A stretch of DNA of 64,000 nt, taken from the NCBI RefSeq assembly GCF_015206885.1, contig NZ_JADEXY010000003.1, forward strand, positions 1 through 64,000. The letters are read 5' to 3'. This DNA is from Microcystis aeruginosa LEGE 91341 (GTDB taxonomy: Bacteria > Cyanobacteriota > Cyanobacteriia > Cyanobacteriales > Microcystaceae). Positions within the stretch are counted from its first letter, which is position 1; each line of letters begins with the position of its first letter. The notes below the pieces were generated by a model, which did no database searches, was not told where the DNA came from, and worked only from the letters and a program-made list of their open reading frames with translations. This document shows, in pieces, positions 1 to 8,402 of this stretch. The translations under genes were made by a program, and so were the position numbers.

Positions 1-960
1 GGTCAGGGAGGCCAGGGGGGCAAGGGTTGTCGCTGTTCCCAACCTTTCTGGACAATTCAAACCTGTAGCGGTAGGCCGGGTGATGCCAATTATAGCTGTA
101 CCACTAGAGAATTTAGCTGTCAGGATGGTCTGGATGGGGCGACGGGTAATAGTGGTCGTAACGGTCGCGAGGGACGTTTAGGACAGTTAACTTTAATTCA
201 AATCGATCGCCCTTTAACTGCCGATCAACCGAGCGCAACCGTTGCCCTTGCGGAGTTAAAAGAACGGGGTTATATTCTCTCTAAAAATACTTGGGAAACT
301 CGCACTGGCGCAATGTCTTTATTTTCCCCCGGTTCCCTGATCGATGATCAATATCGGATTTTATTAGATCGATCGGAACGTTCTTTTATTTTAATTTGGA
401 ATGCCCCCCAAGAGTTTAACCGGTTTGCTAATCAGCGTTTTACTTTAACCCTTGATGATCAAAAGGAAATGAAGGTAACTGTCCCCGGTGAACTCTGGAT
501 CGAGGGAACCACTCAAAAACGCAATAATGTTACGGAATTTGTCGTTTATAATGCTGTTTTTGAACGAGATGTCACCCAATTAGAAGCAAAAGGTATTACA
601 GGAAATGGTACTGATTTAAGGCTTTTTCTGGAGGATAAAGCTTCCCAATCGAATTTAATTGGCACTAAATTTAAAGTCCGTTATCGCGTCACTCGTTGGC
701 AAGCAGACGACCTGCAAACCAGTCCCAGAACCGATTTTGTCACTCGCTATGAAGGAGATATGCCTGCTAATTTAGTCCGACAGGACGGCAATCAATTTAT
801 TCTAGATATCGGTCAATTACCCTTACCTGTGGAATCTTTGCGATCGGGTACGGGGATAGAAATCGAGTTACTTGCTACTCGTTCTTTTGCTGGTTATTCC
901 AAAGAACAAAAAATCGTCATCCGCGACACGATTAGAGGGGCAAATATACCACGGAGATAA
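1..960 (+). CDS. Collagen-like repeat protein, C-terminal part (5'-truncated by window edge)
   Basis: The frame is open from base 1 to a TAA at 958-960, so the gene begins before the window and 319 codons are visible. The first ~60 residues are rich in glycine and cysteine and include about seven consecutive Gly-X-Y triplets (GLDGATGNSGRNGREGRLGQ), which is collagen-like. The remaining ~250 residues look like a globular, beta-rich domain of unknown function. An internal ATG at 313 exists but lies after conserved-looking sequence in the same frame, so it is not the real start. Function unknown; a surface or extracellular role would be a guess from the Gly-X-Y part only. Confidence 0.7.
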   Translation, partial: GQGGQGGKGCRCSQPFWTIQTCSGRPGDANYSCTTREFSCQDGLDGATGNSGRNGREGRLGQLTLIQIDRPLTADQPSATVALAELKERGYILSKNTWETRTGAMSLFSPGSLIDDQYRILLDRSERSFILIWNAPQEFNRFANQRFTLTLDDQKEMKVTVPGELWIEGTTQKRNNVTEFVVYNAVFERDVTQLEAKGITGNGTDLRLFLEDKASQSNLIGTKFKVRYRVTRWQADDLQTSPRTDFVTRYEGDMPANLVRQDGNQFILDIGQLPLPVESLRSGTGIEIELLATRSFAGYSKEQKIVIRDTIRGANIPRR

Positions 961-1010
961 GTCAAAAAAGTCTCCTTCTCCCTTCTCCAGTGCAGTCTTA
1001 ACCAGTAATT

Positions 1011-1151
1011 TAAGTAGCTGGTTATAATTAAATTAAAAATGGATTTTAGGTTCGATCCCCCCTGCCCCCCTTGATAAGGGGGGTGCCGATCCCCCCTTAG
1101 TCCCCCCTTGATAAGGGGGGTGTCTGACAACTTTTAACGCCTACCTACTTA
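1011..1151. repeat. MITE-like dispersed repeat, copy A
   Basis: About 141 bp bounded by 7-bp inverted ends (TAAGTAG at 1011-1017, CTACTTA at 1145-1151). The left part reads TAAGTAGCTGGTTATAATTA and the middle carries C-rich/G-rich palindromes of the CCCCCCTTGATAAGGGGGG type. The same architecture recurs at 20837-20951, and part of it at 7188-7252. It has no coding capacity. It sits between the collagen-like gene and dusA. Confidence 0.75.
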
Positions 1152-1256
1152 GATAGTCAACTTACCAAAAGGCTCTAAAATGTCTTGAGAGGAAGACTGG
1201 TTCTTCTCTGGGTTTCCCTGGAGAATGTCCCGATCAGCGAAAAAATCAAGGGAAAG

Positions 1257-2243
1257 ATGGGCAGTATTTTAAGTGTGGCGCCGATGATGGATTATACCGA
1301 TCGCCATTTTCGCTATTTTTTGCGACAAATTAGCCGTCGTCCCCTTCTCTACACGGAAATGATCACGACGATGGCGATTAAACACGGCGATCGCTATAAG
1401 TTATTGGGGTTTTCCCTAGCAGAAAAACCTCTAGCTTTGCAGTTAGGGGGTGATGATCCCTATCTTTTGGCAGAATGCGCTAAAATAGCCGAAGATATGG
1501 GTTATGACGAGGTAAATCTCAATGTGGGTTGTCCTAGTTCTCGGGTAAAAGAGGGCAATTTCGGCGCTTGTTTGATGGCTAACCCGGAATTAGTCGCTAG
1601 GGGAATATCGGCAATGAATCAAGCTGTATCGATTCCCGTGACTGTAAAACAGAGAATTGGCATTGATGATCAGGATAGTTACGAAAATATGGCCAATTTT
1701 GTCCGTATTGTCGCGGATGCGGGTTGTCAACGTTTTACCATCCATGCGCGGAAAGCTTGGTTACAGGGATTAAGTCCCAAGGAAAATCGCACCGTCCCCC
1801 CCCTGCGTTACGATGATGTTTATCGCCTAAAAAATCAGTTTCCCCATTTGTTTATTGAAATTAATGGCGGTATCATTAATTTAGAACAGGCTAGACAACA
1901 TTTACAATTAGTAGATGCAGTTATGATCGGTCGGGCAGCCTACGATAATCCCTATTTATTTGCCACAGTCGATCGAGATTTTTATGGGGAATCGGTTACT
2001 CCTCCTACCCGGGAAGAAGTAATCAAAAAAATGCTTCCCTACATCAATGAGTGGGTGAGTAAAGGTTATAAATTACACCAAATCAGCAAACATCTTTTAC
2101 AGCTTTTTGCTGGTCAGCCCGGAACTAAGGCCTGGAAGCGTTATATTAGTGAAAATAGCCATTTTCCTGGGGCCGATTCTGGGGTAATCTGGCAAGCTTT
2201 ACAGCAGGTAAATTCCCTAAATGATCTGGCTAATTCCCATTGA
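1257..2243 (+). CDS. dusA: tRNA-dihydrouridine synthase A (DusA)
   Basis: A flavin-dependent enzyme that reduces uridine to dihydrouridine in the D-loop of tRNAs. The N-terminal signature is SVAPMMDYTDRHFR, followed by the catalytic-cysteine motif NVGCPSSRV and the FMN-barrel motifs ARKAWLQGLSPKENR and IEINGGI. The longest frame would use a TTG at 1185, but the ATG at 1257 is preceded by AAGGGAAAG and gives a 328-residue protein, the usual DusA length and N-terminus, so I chose it. A DUF362 gene follows 15 bp downstream and may be cotranscribed. Confidence 0.93.
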   Translation: MGSILSVAPMMDYTDRHFRYFLRQISRRPLLYTEMITTMAIKHGDRYKLLGFSLAEKPLALQLGGDDPYLLAECAKIAEDMGYDEVNLNVGCPSSRVKEGNFGACLMANPELVARGISAMNQAVSIPVTVKQRIGIDDQDSYENMANFVRIVADAGCQRFTIHARKAWLQGLSPKENRTVPPLRYDDVYRLKNQFPHLFIEINGGIINLEQARQHLQLVDAVMIGRAAYDNPYLFATVDRDFYGESVTPPTREEVIKKMLPYINEWVSKGYKLHQISKHLLQLFAGQPGTKAWKRYISENSHFPGADSGVIWQALQQVNSLNDLANSH

Positions 2244-2258
2244 TTTATTTTCTTTTCT

Positions 2259-3071
2259 ATGATTACTCAATCCTCAATTACTGCCGGGGTAAAAAATTCA
2301 GCTATGGCGGATTTTGTTTATCAACCTCCCCCGGCAGCTATCACGGCTAAACGTATTTTAATTAAACCTAATTTAGGTTATCCTGTGCCTCCACCGGTAA
2401 CGGTTAGTCTGCCGGTATTAAGTCAAGTTTTGCGGGGATTGAGAGAGGTAAATCCCACGGCAGAAATCATCTTGGTAGAGGGAGTTTGTTCGGCTATTTC
2501 TTTGAGAGAAATTATCGATATTTTGGGGGTAAAATCTATTCTCGATTCTGGAATAACCATTCTTGATGCTGATAGTTTACCCCAGCAAGAATATCCAAAT
2601 CTTTCTCCTTTTCCTGTCCGTTTTCCCTCGATGTTTGCCCCTAAAATTATCGAAGAAGTGAATTGTCGGATCACGATTGGAACCCTAAAACGCACCCATT
2701 TAAAGGATGAACCCCTGATTTCTGCTTCTTTAAAAAATCTCTATGGACTCTTTCCCCGTAGTCATTATAAAGCCCGTAGTCCCAACTCGCGAGGGCAATT
2801 ACATCGCCCCTCCGTACCGCTAATTTTACAGGATGTTTATTTTTGTATCGGTCATCTTTTTGATGGGGCAGTGGTGGACGCTAATCTCAAATATTTTAGT
2901 AGCAATTGGCGACCGGATCGAGGAAAATCTATTCCTCTCGGTCAAGTGTTTTGGGGTGATGATATGATTAGCGTGGATCGCAGTGCTTGTCTGTTAGGTG
3001 ATGAACCGATGCCAAGTTATTTAGATGCGATCGATTTGCTTCGTTCTCAACTTTTAAACGGAACTAATTAG
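2259..3071 (+). CDS. DUF362 domain-containing protein
   Basis: 270 residues matching the DUF362 family by pattern: a KPNLGYP motif near residue 40, then a Rossmann-like alternation with ILVEGVCS and a RTHLKDEPLISASLKNLYG segment typical of the family. Some DUF362 proteins carry ferredoxin-like CxxC clusters, but none is visible here. The biochemical role is unknown. The gene starts 15 bp after dusA, suggesting one transcript. No signal peptide or membrane segment is seen. Confidence 0.75.
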   Translation: MITQSSITAGVKNSAMADFVYQPPPAAITAKRILIKPNLGYPVPPPVTVSLPVLSQVLRGLREVNPTAEIILVEGVCSAISLREIIDILGVKSILDSGITILDADSLPQQEYPNLSPFPVRFPSMFAPKIIEEVNCRITIGTLKRTHLKDEPLISASLKNLYGLFPRSHYKARSPNSRGQLHRPSVPLILQDVYFCIGHLFDGAVVDANLKYFSSNWRPDRGKSIPLGQVFWGDDMISVDRSACLLGDEPMPSYLDAIDLLRSQLLNGTN

Positions 3072-3484
3072 GGTTAATAATTAGGGTTGGCTGAAATAGG
3101 CAAACACTTGTATTAAATAATATCCAGCTTATTATTTATACTGCAAAGCCGTCCGATCCTAGGCTGACATGACGGGATTTCATAGTCAGTAAAAGTATAG
3201 GAGATTGGGGATCACCGGAGCGGGGGGGGAACAATCCATAAGGGACTTGCGCTTTGATAATGTACCTTTTGGGCGAACGCAGTTCGCCCCTACATTGTGG
3301 ACAAAATCCGTTACTGTAGGGGCGCAAAGCTTGCGCCCTCCGATCGATTGGGATATTATTCCCACGCAAGTCCCTAACTGGGTTTTTACGGAAGCGAGCG
3401 GGGTGCGTTTGGCATTCTCAAAGATTACCCCATTGTCGAGTGAACTGCTCTTTAGGTTGCCCCAAACCCCCCCTCGGTGAGCGG
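3072..3484. other. Intergenic region with palindromic repeats
   Basis: About 410 bp between convergent genes with no convincing gene. It begins with TAGGGTTAATAATTAGGGT (about 3068-3086), which recurs just after truB near 9285. It then holds a nested inverted-repeat element (3241-3375), listed separately. Overlapping frames on both strands are made of these palindromes and have no protein-like composition. Confidence 0.6.
3241..3375. repeat. Nested inverted-repeat element
   Basis: A perfect 11-bp inverted repeat (AGGGACTTGCG at 3241-3251, CGCAAGTCCCT at 3365-3375) encloses two hairpin-forming palindromes, GGGCGAACGCAGTTCGCCC and GGGCGCAAAGCTTGCGCCC. These two are joined by inverted CGCCCCTACA / TGTAGGGGCG. 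This resembles REP- or MITE-type elements common in cyanobacteria. No coding potential. Confidence 0.7.
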
Positions 3485-3835
3485 TTATGCGTCTATCCAG
3501 ATGCTGCCGTCTTCGATGCGAAGGGGATAAACTGGTAAAGCTTGGGGTTGAGAAACTGCCGCCATCGCTTTGTTAACCACAGGGGGCCAGGTAATCCAAT
3601 CTTTGACAGCACCGCTACAGAGATCAAACGAACTACGATGCCAGGGACAAACGATCGCGCCGTCCTCGGTAATTTTGCCCTTCGTCATCGATAATTTTAA
3701 ATGGGGACAACGATTACCGACGGCGTGGAATTGACCGTTATTGTTAATCAAAAGAATGGAATTTTCCCCCACTTTTACCACTTGACGGGCGCCGGGGGCA
3801 AGGGAATCTACAGATAATACTTTTGTCCAACTCAT
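3485..3835 (-). CDS. Rieske [2Fe-2S] domain protein
   Basis: A small soluble electron-transfer protein (about 116 residues). The Rieske cluster ligands are visible as CPHL and CPWH about 20 residues apart, in the order C-x-H ... C-x2-H. The longest frame starts at 3910 and overlaps the upstream gene; the ATG at 3835 (MSWTKVLS) gives the normal ferredoxin-length domain and follows the upstream stop by 8 bp, so it is preferred. No catalytic domain is attached, so it is a stand-alone Rieske ferredoxin, probably a partner of an oxygenase or reductase elsewhere. It is likely cotranscribed with the DUF1997 gene. Confidence 0.88.
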   Translation of the reverse strand: MSWTKVLSVDSLAPGARQVVKVGENSILLINNNGQFHAVGNRCPHLKLSMTKGKITEDGAIVCPWHRSSFDLCSGAVKDWITWPPVVNKAMAAVSQPQALPVYPLRIEDGSIWIDA

Positions 3836-3843
3836 ATTTTTAT

Positions 3844-4425
3844 TTAACCAAGGGAGAGATCGAGAATGGTTTCGGGGTAATTTTGGGCAATAATGTCCTG
3901 TTTGGCCCATTGTTGGTAATCTTGCAACAATTGACTCATTAAACGCTGTTTAATCCGCAATAAAACCCCTTTTAGGAGACTATTGCCAGTGATTTCTAAC
4001 AACGGACGCGGGGTTAACCATAATGGTGGTGGTAGGGCGACTTTCACTTCAAGATTGGCTTTTCCCGCTAGATAGGTTTGATTATTTTTTTCCACAGGAG
4101 CGAGTTTGCCTTTAACATTGAGGCTAAAGCGATCGTTGATATAATCAATACCTTTGATCTGACAGTCTTCTGATTGCAAAAATATCGTCCCCTCAGAGGT
4201 AGCCCAGACATTAAGAATAACCGTGGGCTGAAAATAGTACATATTCAAGAAGTTTAGGGGACGCATTTTTAGGCGAAACCGATGCTCGGACAAGTGTTCC
4301 GTTAAGCTAGTCTCAACGATAGCCTGTACTAATCTTTGCGGTTGACGCAGATAATGCTGAATCGGTATGGTTTGTTCAGCAACAACAATTTCTAGGGATT
4401 CGGCAGCGGTAAAAGTTACTTCCAT
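3844..4425 (-). CDS. DUF1997 family protein
   Basis: 193 residues resembling DUF1997, a family found in cyanobacteria and plastids. Recognisable segments are the N-terminal FTAAESLEI region, the central MRPLNFLNMYYFQPTV, and the C-terminal LPPPLWLTPRPLLEITGNSLL. No membrane segment or catalytic motif is evident and the function is unknown. It is the first gene of a two-gene unit with the Rieske protein 8 bp downstream, which suggests a shared redox- or membrane-linked role (inference). Confidence 0.8.
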   Translation of the reverse strand: MEVTFTAAESLEIVVAEQTIPIQHYLRQPQRLVQAIVETSLTEHLSEHRFRLKMRPLNFLNMYYFQPTVILNVWATSEGTIFLQSEDCQIKGIDYINDRFSLNVKGKLAPVEKNNQTYLAGKANLEVKVALPPPLWLTPRPLLEITGNSLLKGVLLRIKQRLMSQLLQDYQQWAKQDIIAQNYPETILDLSLG

Positions 4426-4540
4426 AAGTTGGTTATCTTAAATTTGTCTCCCTTCTTAATTTTACTTTACAAAACTTATGCTTTTCGACAGTCCAGATGT
4501 AGAAATTTTACCGCTAAGAGGGGACACAAACCAGATTTTT

Positions 4541-4561
4541 GCCCAAAGTTGGGCTTTTTTC
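4541..4561 (+). terminator. Possible rho-independent terminator
   Basis: GCCCA-AAGT-TGGGC hairpin followed by six T residues on the + strand. It lies upstream of the broken response-regulator gene and downstream of no + strand gene. It could end a short leader or small RNA started near 4450-4500, or act as an attenuator for the regulator gene. The stem is only 5-6 bp. Confidence 0.4.
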
Positions 4562-4706
4562 AGTGATCAGTGATCAGTGGGGGGTTTTAAGTCAACAGTG
4601 GGGGAGAAGGGAGAAGGGGGGGAGAAGAAGGGAAGTTAAGGCCAAAAGACTAACAGGCTCTACAATGATGACAAGTGAGACCTCTAGGGAAAGCAAAATA
4701 ATTATA

Positions 4707-5123
4707 ATGAAACCGAGAGAGTCAATTAAAGTCTTAATTGCTGACGATCAAGAGTTAACCTGTTTAGGACTCAAGATTTTAATTTCCCAGCAGCAGCATT
4801 GTTAGGTGGTAGGAATTGCGGTTAATGGTCAACAGGCGATCAACTTGGCGAAAAGTTGTCAACCAGATGTAATTATTTTAGATATAGGGATGCCTGTCTT
4901 AGATGGACACAGCGCCGCTATTCAAATCAAACAATTCGACCCTTATATTCGCATTATCGCCTATAGTTCCTTGCCAAAGCTTCCAATGGAAAAAAATAAT
5001 CAAAGTACAGCTTTTGACCTATACTACCCTAAAGATATATCTTCCCAAGCTCTGATCACAGCGATCGATGACTTGGGAAAATTAGCACAATCGGACAAAG
5101 ATCAATTCCGTCGAGTCGGATAG
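4707..5123 (+). pseudogene. Receiver-domain response regulator interrupted by an in-frame TAG
   Basis: One continuous frame encodes a CheY-like receiver: SIKVLIADDQELT at the start, the phospho-acceptor region DVIILDIGMPVLDG (Asp about codon 59), and a YYPKD lysine motif. Codon 33 (bases 4803-4805) is TAG, in the stretch that normally reads ...HCxVVGIA, so a CAG or GAG codon was probably lost. Both halves are in the same phase, so no frameshift is needed. The start is taken as the ATG at 4707; ATGs at 4665 and 4668 are alternatives. There is no output domain. Either the gene is dead, or the TAG is read through or is a sequencing error. A GTG directly after the TAG could only make an incomplete receiver. 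Confidence 0.75.
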
Positions 5124-5306
5124 TTAACTAAGTTTTTCTTCAGGAAAAGTTGCTTGAAACTCATCGAGTAATTCATCCAACTCCTCAAGAGCTTGATTAA
5201 CATCTAATCTCAGTCCCCCAATGTCGGGTTTATCGCGCAATTGCAGTAAATAATCGCGTTTATTAGCCATTTGTTTCACTTTATCGATCAAGCTGGTTTT
5301 ATCCAT
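5124..5306 (-). CDS. Small conserved-looking hypothetical protein (60 aa)
   Basis: A 60-residue charged protein (MDKTSLIDKVKQMANKRDYL...) with a leucine- and acid-rich helical second half (ALEELDELLDEFQATF). Its TAA directly abuts the stop of the convergent response-regulator pseudogene. Amino-acid composition and a clean ATG favour a real small gene. I do not recognise a domain; it could be a small coiled-coil partner protein. Confidence 0.5.
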   Translation of the reverse strand: MDKTSLIDKVKQMANKRDYLLQLRDKPDIGGLRLDVNQALEELDELLDEFQATFPEEKLS

Positions 5307-5577
5307 AATTCACCCTCTGGTACTGACTGCGATTATATCTCAGTCAGCCCCCATCAGTGGCTCTCCTGCAAAAATCAAAAATCTTCTCTTGGGTGAGGAG
5401 ACAGTAAACTCCGAGACAGGAGGATAAAAAAAGACAAGAGACAAGCACCCTATCTATAAAAACCACAATTAGGTCAAATTTATCTGATATTTTCAATATT
5501 TTAAACCGATAGCAGCTCGATAACCTAACTTCTTTAGCAGATATACTGATAACTAATAACTGATAACTGATTTTCCT

Positions 5578-7149
5578 ATGTCCCCTCTCAATTCTCACCG
5601 CACAGAAATAACTACCGTTGCCGATCCTATTTATCTAGAAATCTTTAAAAATCTCTATCAATTTATTGCCGAACAGATGGGGATTACTCTCCAAAATACG
5701 GCAGCAAGTGTCAATATTAAAGAGCGTCTAGACTTCTCCTGTGCTATCTTTGATGAGGTGGGAAATTTAATCGCTAATGCTCCTCATATTCCCGTCCATT
5801 TAGGCTCTATGGCCGATAGTGTTAAAAGCTTAATTCAGGATAAGGGGGAGACGATTCGTCCGGGGAATGTTTATCTAGCTAATAATCCTTATAATGGCGG
5901 TACTCACCTCCCAGATGTCACAGTAATTAGTCCTATTTTTGACCGCCAAAATCAGGAAATATTATTTTATCTTGCCTCCCGGGGACATCAAGCTGATATC
6001 GGTGGCATTACCCCCGGTTCTATGCCTCCTCACTCTGTCCATATTAGCGAAGAAGGAATTTTATTCGATAATTTTTTGCTGGTAGCGGCGGGACAGTTTC
6101 AGGAACAAGAATTAATTAATCACTTAACTAATAGTCCTTTTCCTGCTCGCAATATTGCTCAAAATATTGCCGATTTTCAAGCACAAATAGCCGCTAATAC
6201 TAAGGGGGAAAGAGAATTACATAATATGGTTGATCGCTACGGATTAGCTATGGTTAAAGCCTATCAAAAGTTCGTTCAAAATAATGCCGAATTGGCGGTT
6301 AGAAAAGCTATATCTGTCTTGAAAGATGGTGAATTTACTTATTATCTGGACAACGGTGCTGTCATCAAGGTCAGAATTACCATAGATATTGATAATTGTC
6401 AAGCAACCATCGATTTTACTGGCACATCTGACCAGTTAAATAATAACTTTAATGCACCCCTGGCAGTGACAAGAGCGGCGGTTTTATACGTTTTTCGTAC
6501 CCTTGTGGAGGAGGCAATTCCTTTAAATGCTGGCTGTTTCAAACCCCTCCATTTAATTATCCCATCTGGCTGTTTTCTTAATCCCGTTTATCCAGCGGCC
6601 GTGGTAGCAGGAAATGTGGAAACTTCCCAGGCAATAGTTAATACTTTATACGGTGCTTTAGGCATTCAAGCAGCCAGTCAAGGAACGATGAATAATTTCA
6701 CTTTTGGTAATCAAGAATATCAATATTATGAAACTATTTGTGGCGGGTCTGGTGCGGGGGCAAATTTTGCGGGAACCGCCGCCGTACAAACCCAGATGAC
6801 TAATTCCCGTCTCACTGATCCAGAAGTATTAGAAATGCGCTATCCTGTGTTAGTAGAAAGTTTTAGCATTCGCCAAGATAGTGGCGGTAAGGGACAATAT
6901 TCTGGAGGTGATGGTGTGATTAGAAGGATTAAATTTCAAGAGGCTATGACTGCTAATATTCTGTCGGGTAATCGCCGGATTCCCCCCTTTGGACTAGCGG
7001 GAGGAAAAGCCGGTAAAATAGGACGTAATGCCGTGGAAAGAAACGATGGAACTATCGAAGAATTGCCCGGCACAGCGACTGTAGAAATGAATCCCGGTGA
7101 TATTTTTATTATTGAAACCCCAGGCGGTGGTGGCTATGGAAATTGCTGA
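5578..7149 (+). CDS. Hydantoinase B / oxoprolinase family protein (HyuB-like)
   Basis: 523 residues covering the whole hydantoinase B domain: N-terminal DPIYLEIFKNLYQFIAEQMG, then NPYNGGTHLPDVTVISPIF, ASRGHQADIGGITPGSMPP (metal-binding type histidine and aspartate residues), and a glycine-rich C-terminus ending ETPGGGGYG. In the family HyuB works with HyuA to hydrolyse cyclic amides such as hydantoins or 5-oxoproline at the cost of ATP. No hyuA is present next to it, so its partner must be elsewhere or it acts alone. The substrate cannot be assigned. Confidence 0.88.
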   Translation: MSPLNSHRTEITTVADPIYLEIFKNLYQFIAEQMGITLQNTAASVNIKERLDFSCAIFDEVGNLIANAPHIPVHLGSMADSVKSLIQDKGETIRPGNVYLANNPYNGGTHLPDVTVISPIFDRQNQEILFYLASRGHQADIGGITPGSMPPHSVHISEEGILFDNFLLVAAGQFQEQELINHLTNSPFPARNIAQNIADFQAQIAANTKGERELHNMVDRYGLAMVKAYQKFVQNNAELAVRKAISVLKDGEFTYYLDNGAVIKVRITIDIDNCQATIDFTGTSDQLNNNFNAPLAVTRAAVLYVFRTLVEEAIPLNAGCFKPLHLIIPSGCFLNPVYPAAVVAGNVETSQAIVNTLYGALGIQAASQGTMNNFTFGNQEYQYYETICGGSGAGANFAGTAAVQTQMTNSRLTDPEVLEMRYPVLVESFSIRQDSGGKGQYSGGDGVIRRIKFQEAMTANILSGNRRIPPFGLAGGKAGKIGRNAVERNDGTIEELPGTATVEMNPGDIFIIETPGGGGYGNC

Positions 7150-7187
7150 ACGATAACTTTAATTTTAATTAAGTACCTGAGTAAAAT

Positions 7188-7252
7188 TAAGTAAGTGGTT
7201 ATAATTAAATTAAAGACGGATTCCCCCTTAATAAGGGGGGTGTCTGACGATT
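7188..7252. repeat. MITE-like dispersed repeat, partial copy C
   Basis: TAAGTAAGTGGTTATAATTA followed by a shortened CCCCCTTAATAAGGGGGG palindrome and TGTCTGACGATTTA. It matches the left end and the centre of the 141-bp element at 1011-1151 but lacks its right terminal CTACTTA. It lies directly upstream of tsaD. Confidence 0.6.
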
Positions 7253-7265
7253 TACTGATTAATTT

Positions 7266-8312
7266 ATGACAATTATCTTAGCGATCGAAACCAGTTGCGA
7301 TGAAACGGCTGTGGCCATTGTTAACAATAACCAGGTGTTGAGTAGTGTGGTTTCTTCTCAAATTGATCTCCATCGTCTCTATGGCGGTGTTGTGCCAGAA
7401 ATGGCCTCGCGACAACACCTAGAAACCATTAATTTTTGTCTAGAAAAAGCTTGGCAAGAAACGGGTTTAACTTGGTCAGAAATTGATGGAATAGCCGCCA
7501 CAGTTGCTCCCGGTTTAGTAGGTGCTTTAATGGTGGGAATGACGGCAGCCAAAACCCTCGCTATTATCCACGATAAACCCTTTATCGGCATTCATCATCT
7601 CGAAGGTCATATCTATGCTTCCTATCTCGCTGAATCTGATCTTAAACCCCCCTTTTTATCTCTTTTAGTCTCCGGGGGTCATACCAGTTTGATCCATGTG
7701 CAGACCTGCGGTAAATATCAACAATTAGGAACTACTAGAGATGATGCAGCCGGAGAAGCTTTTGATAAAGTGGCACGATTATTAAACTTAAGTTATCCCG
7801 GTGGTCCGATAATCGATCGCATGGCTAAAGATGGTAATCCCCAAGCTTTTCCCTTACCTGAAGGTAAAATATCTTTACCAACCGGCGGTTTTCATGCCTA
7901 CGATTCCAGTTTTAGTGGTTTAAAAACTGCTGTTTTGCGCTTAGTAGAGAAATTCGAGCCAGATAATTTACCCGTAGCTGATATAGCCGCTAGTTTTCAA
8001 GATACGGTAGCCAGAAGTTTAACCCGTCGGACAATCAATTGTGCCTTAGATTATGGCTTAAAAACTATCGCGATCGGGGGAGGAGTGGCTGCTAATAGTG
8101 CCTTGAGAAATCATCTAGAAACTGCCGCCAAAAATCATGATTTAACCGTCTATTTTCCGCCGCTTAAACTCTGTACCGATAACGCCGCTATGATTGCTCG
8201 CGCTGCCGTTGATCATTATGATCTTGGTCATTTTTCTGACCTTTCCCTCGGTGTTCGTTCCCGTTTACCTTTAAGCGAAGTTATGCAATTATATAATACG
8301 TCAGATTTTTAG
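7266..8312 (+). CDS. tsaD: tRNA N6-adenosine threonylcarbamoyltransferase TsaD
   Basis: The Kae1/Qri7/TsaD enzyme transfers the threonylcarbamoyl group from TC-AMP to A37 of ANN-decoding tRNAs, with TsaB and TsaE as partners. It shows the N-terminal ASKHA motif [16 protein letters not shown], the metal-binding HHLEGH (His111, His115), SGGHTSL, and the C-terminal [11 protein letters not shown] and CTDNAAMIA motifs. The length of 348 residues is normal. The ATG at 7266 gives the conserved N-terminus. It is followed by truB about 90 bp later, so two tRNA-modification genes are adjacent. Confidence 0.97.
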   Translation: MTIILAIETSCDETAVAIVNNNQVLSSVVSSQIDLHRLYGGVVPEMASRQHLETINFCLEKAWQETGLTWSEIDGIAATVAPGLVGALMVGMTAAKTLAIIHDKPFIGIHHLEGHIYASYLAESDLKPPFLSLLVSGGHTSLIHVQTCGKYQQLGTTRDDAAGEAFDKVARLLNLSYPGGPIIDRMAKDGNPQAFPLPEGKISLPTGGFHAYDSSFSGLKTAVLRLVEKFEPDNLPVADIAASFQDTVARSLTRRTINCALDYGLKTIAIGGGVAANSALRNHLETAAKNHDLTVYFPPLKLCTDNAAMIARAAVDHYDLGHFSDLSLGVRSRLPLSEVMQLYNTSDF

Positions 8313-8369
8313 CTATCAGCCGTCAGTATTCAGAATTGAGGAGATGGCTTTTATCTATTCTCCCCATCA

Positions 8370-8402
8370 CCCCACTTCATAATTCATAATTCATAATTCA
8401 TA
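8370..8402. repeat. AATTCATA tandem repeat
   Basis: Short run of AATTCATA octamers (about 3 units) ending at the truB start codon; the final unit runs into the ATG. The same octamer forms a long array at 16004-16124. Confidence 0.6.

Noticed and set aside
894-1130. Minus-strand 78-codon frame
   Set aside because: It lies across the MITE-like repeat and the end of the collagen-like gene; its residues come from the C-rich palindromes.
1185-1256. N-terminal extension of dusA from TTG
   Set aside because: The extra 24 residues do not fit DusA; the ATG at 1257 matches the family start.
3136-3480. Overlapping frames on both strands in the nested repeat region
   Set aside because: Composition follows the palindromes, with no domain or good start signal.
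5344-5598. Minus-strand 84-codon frame upstream of hyuB
   Set aside because: It overlaps the hyuB start and repeat-like ACTGATAACTGAT sequence; it is not protein-like.
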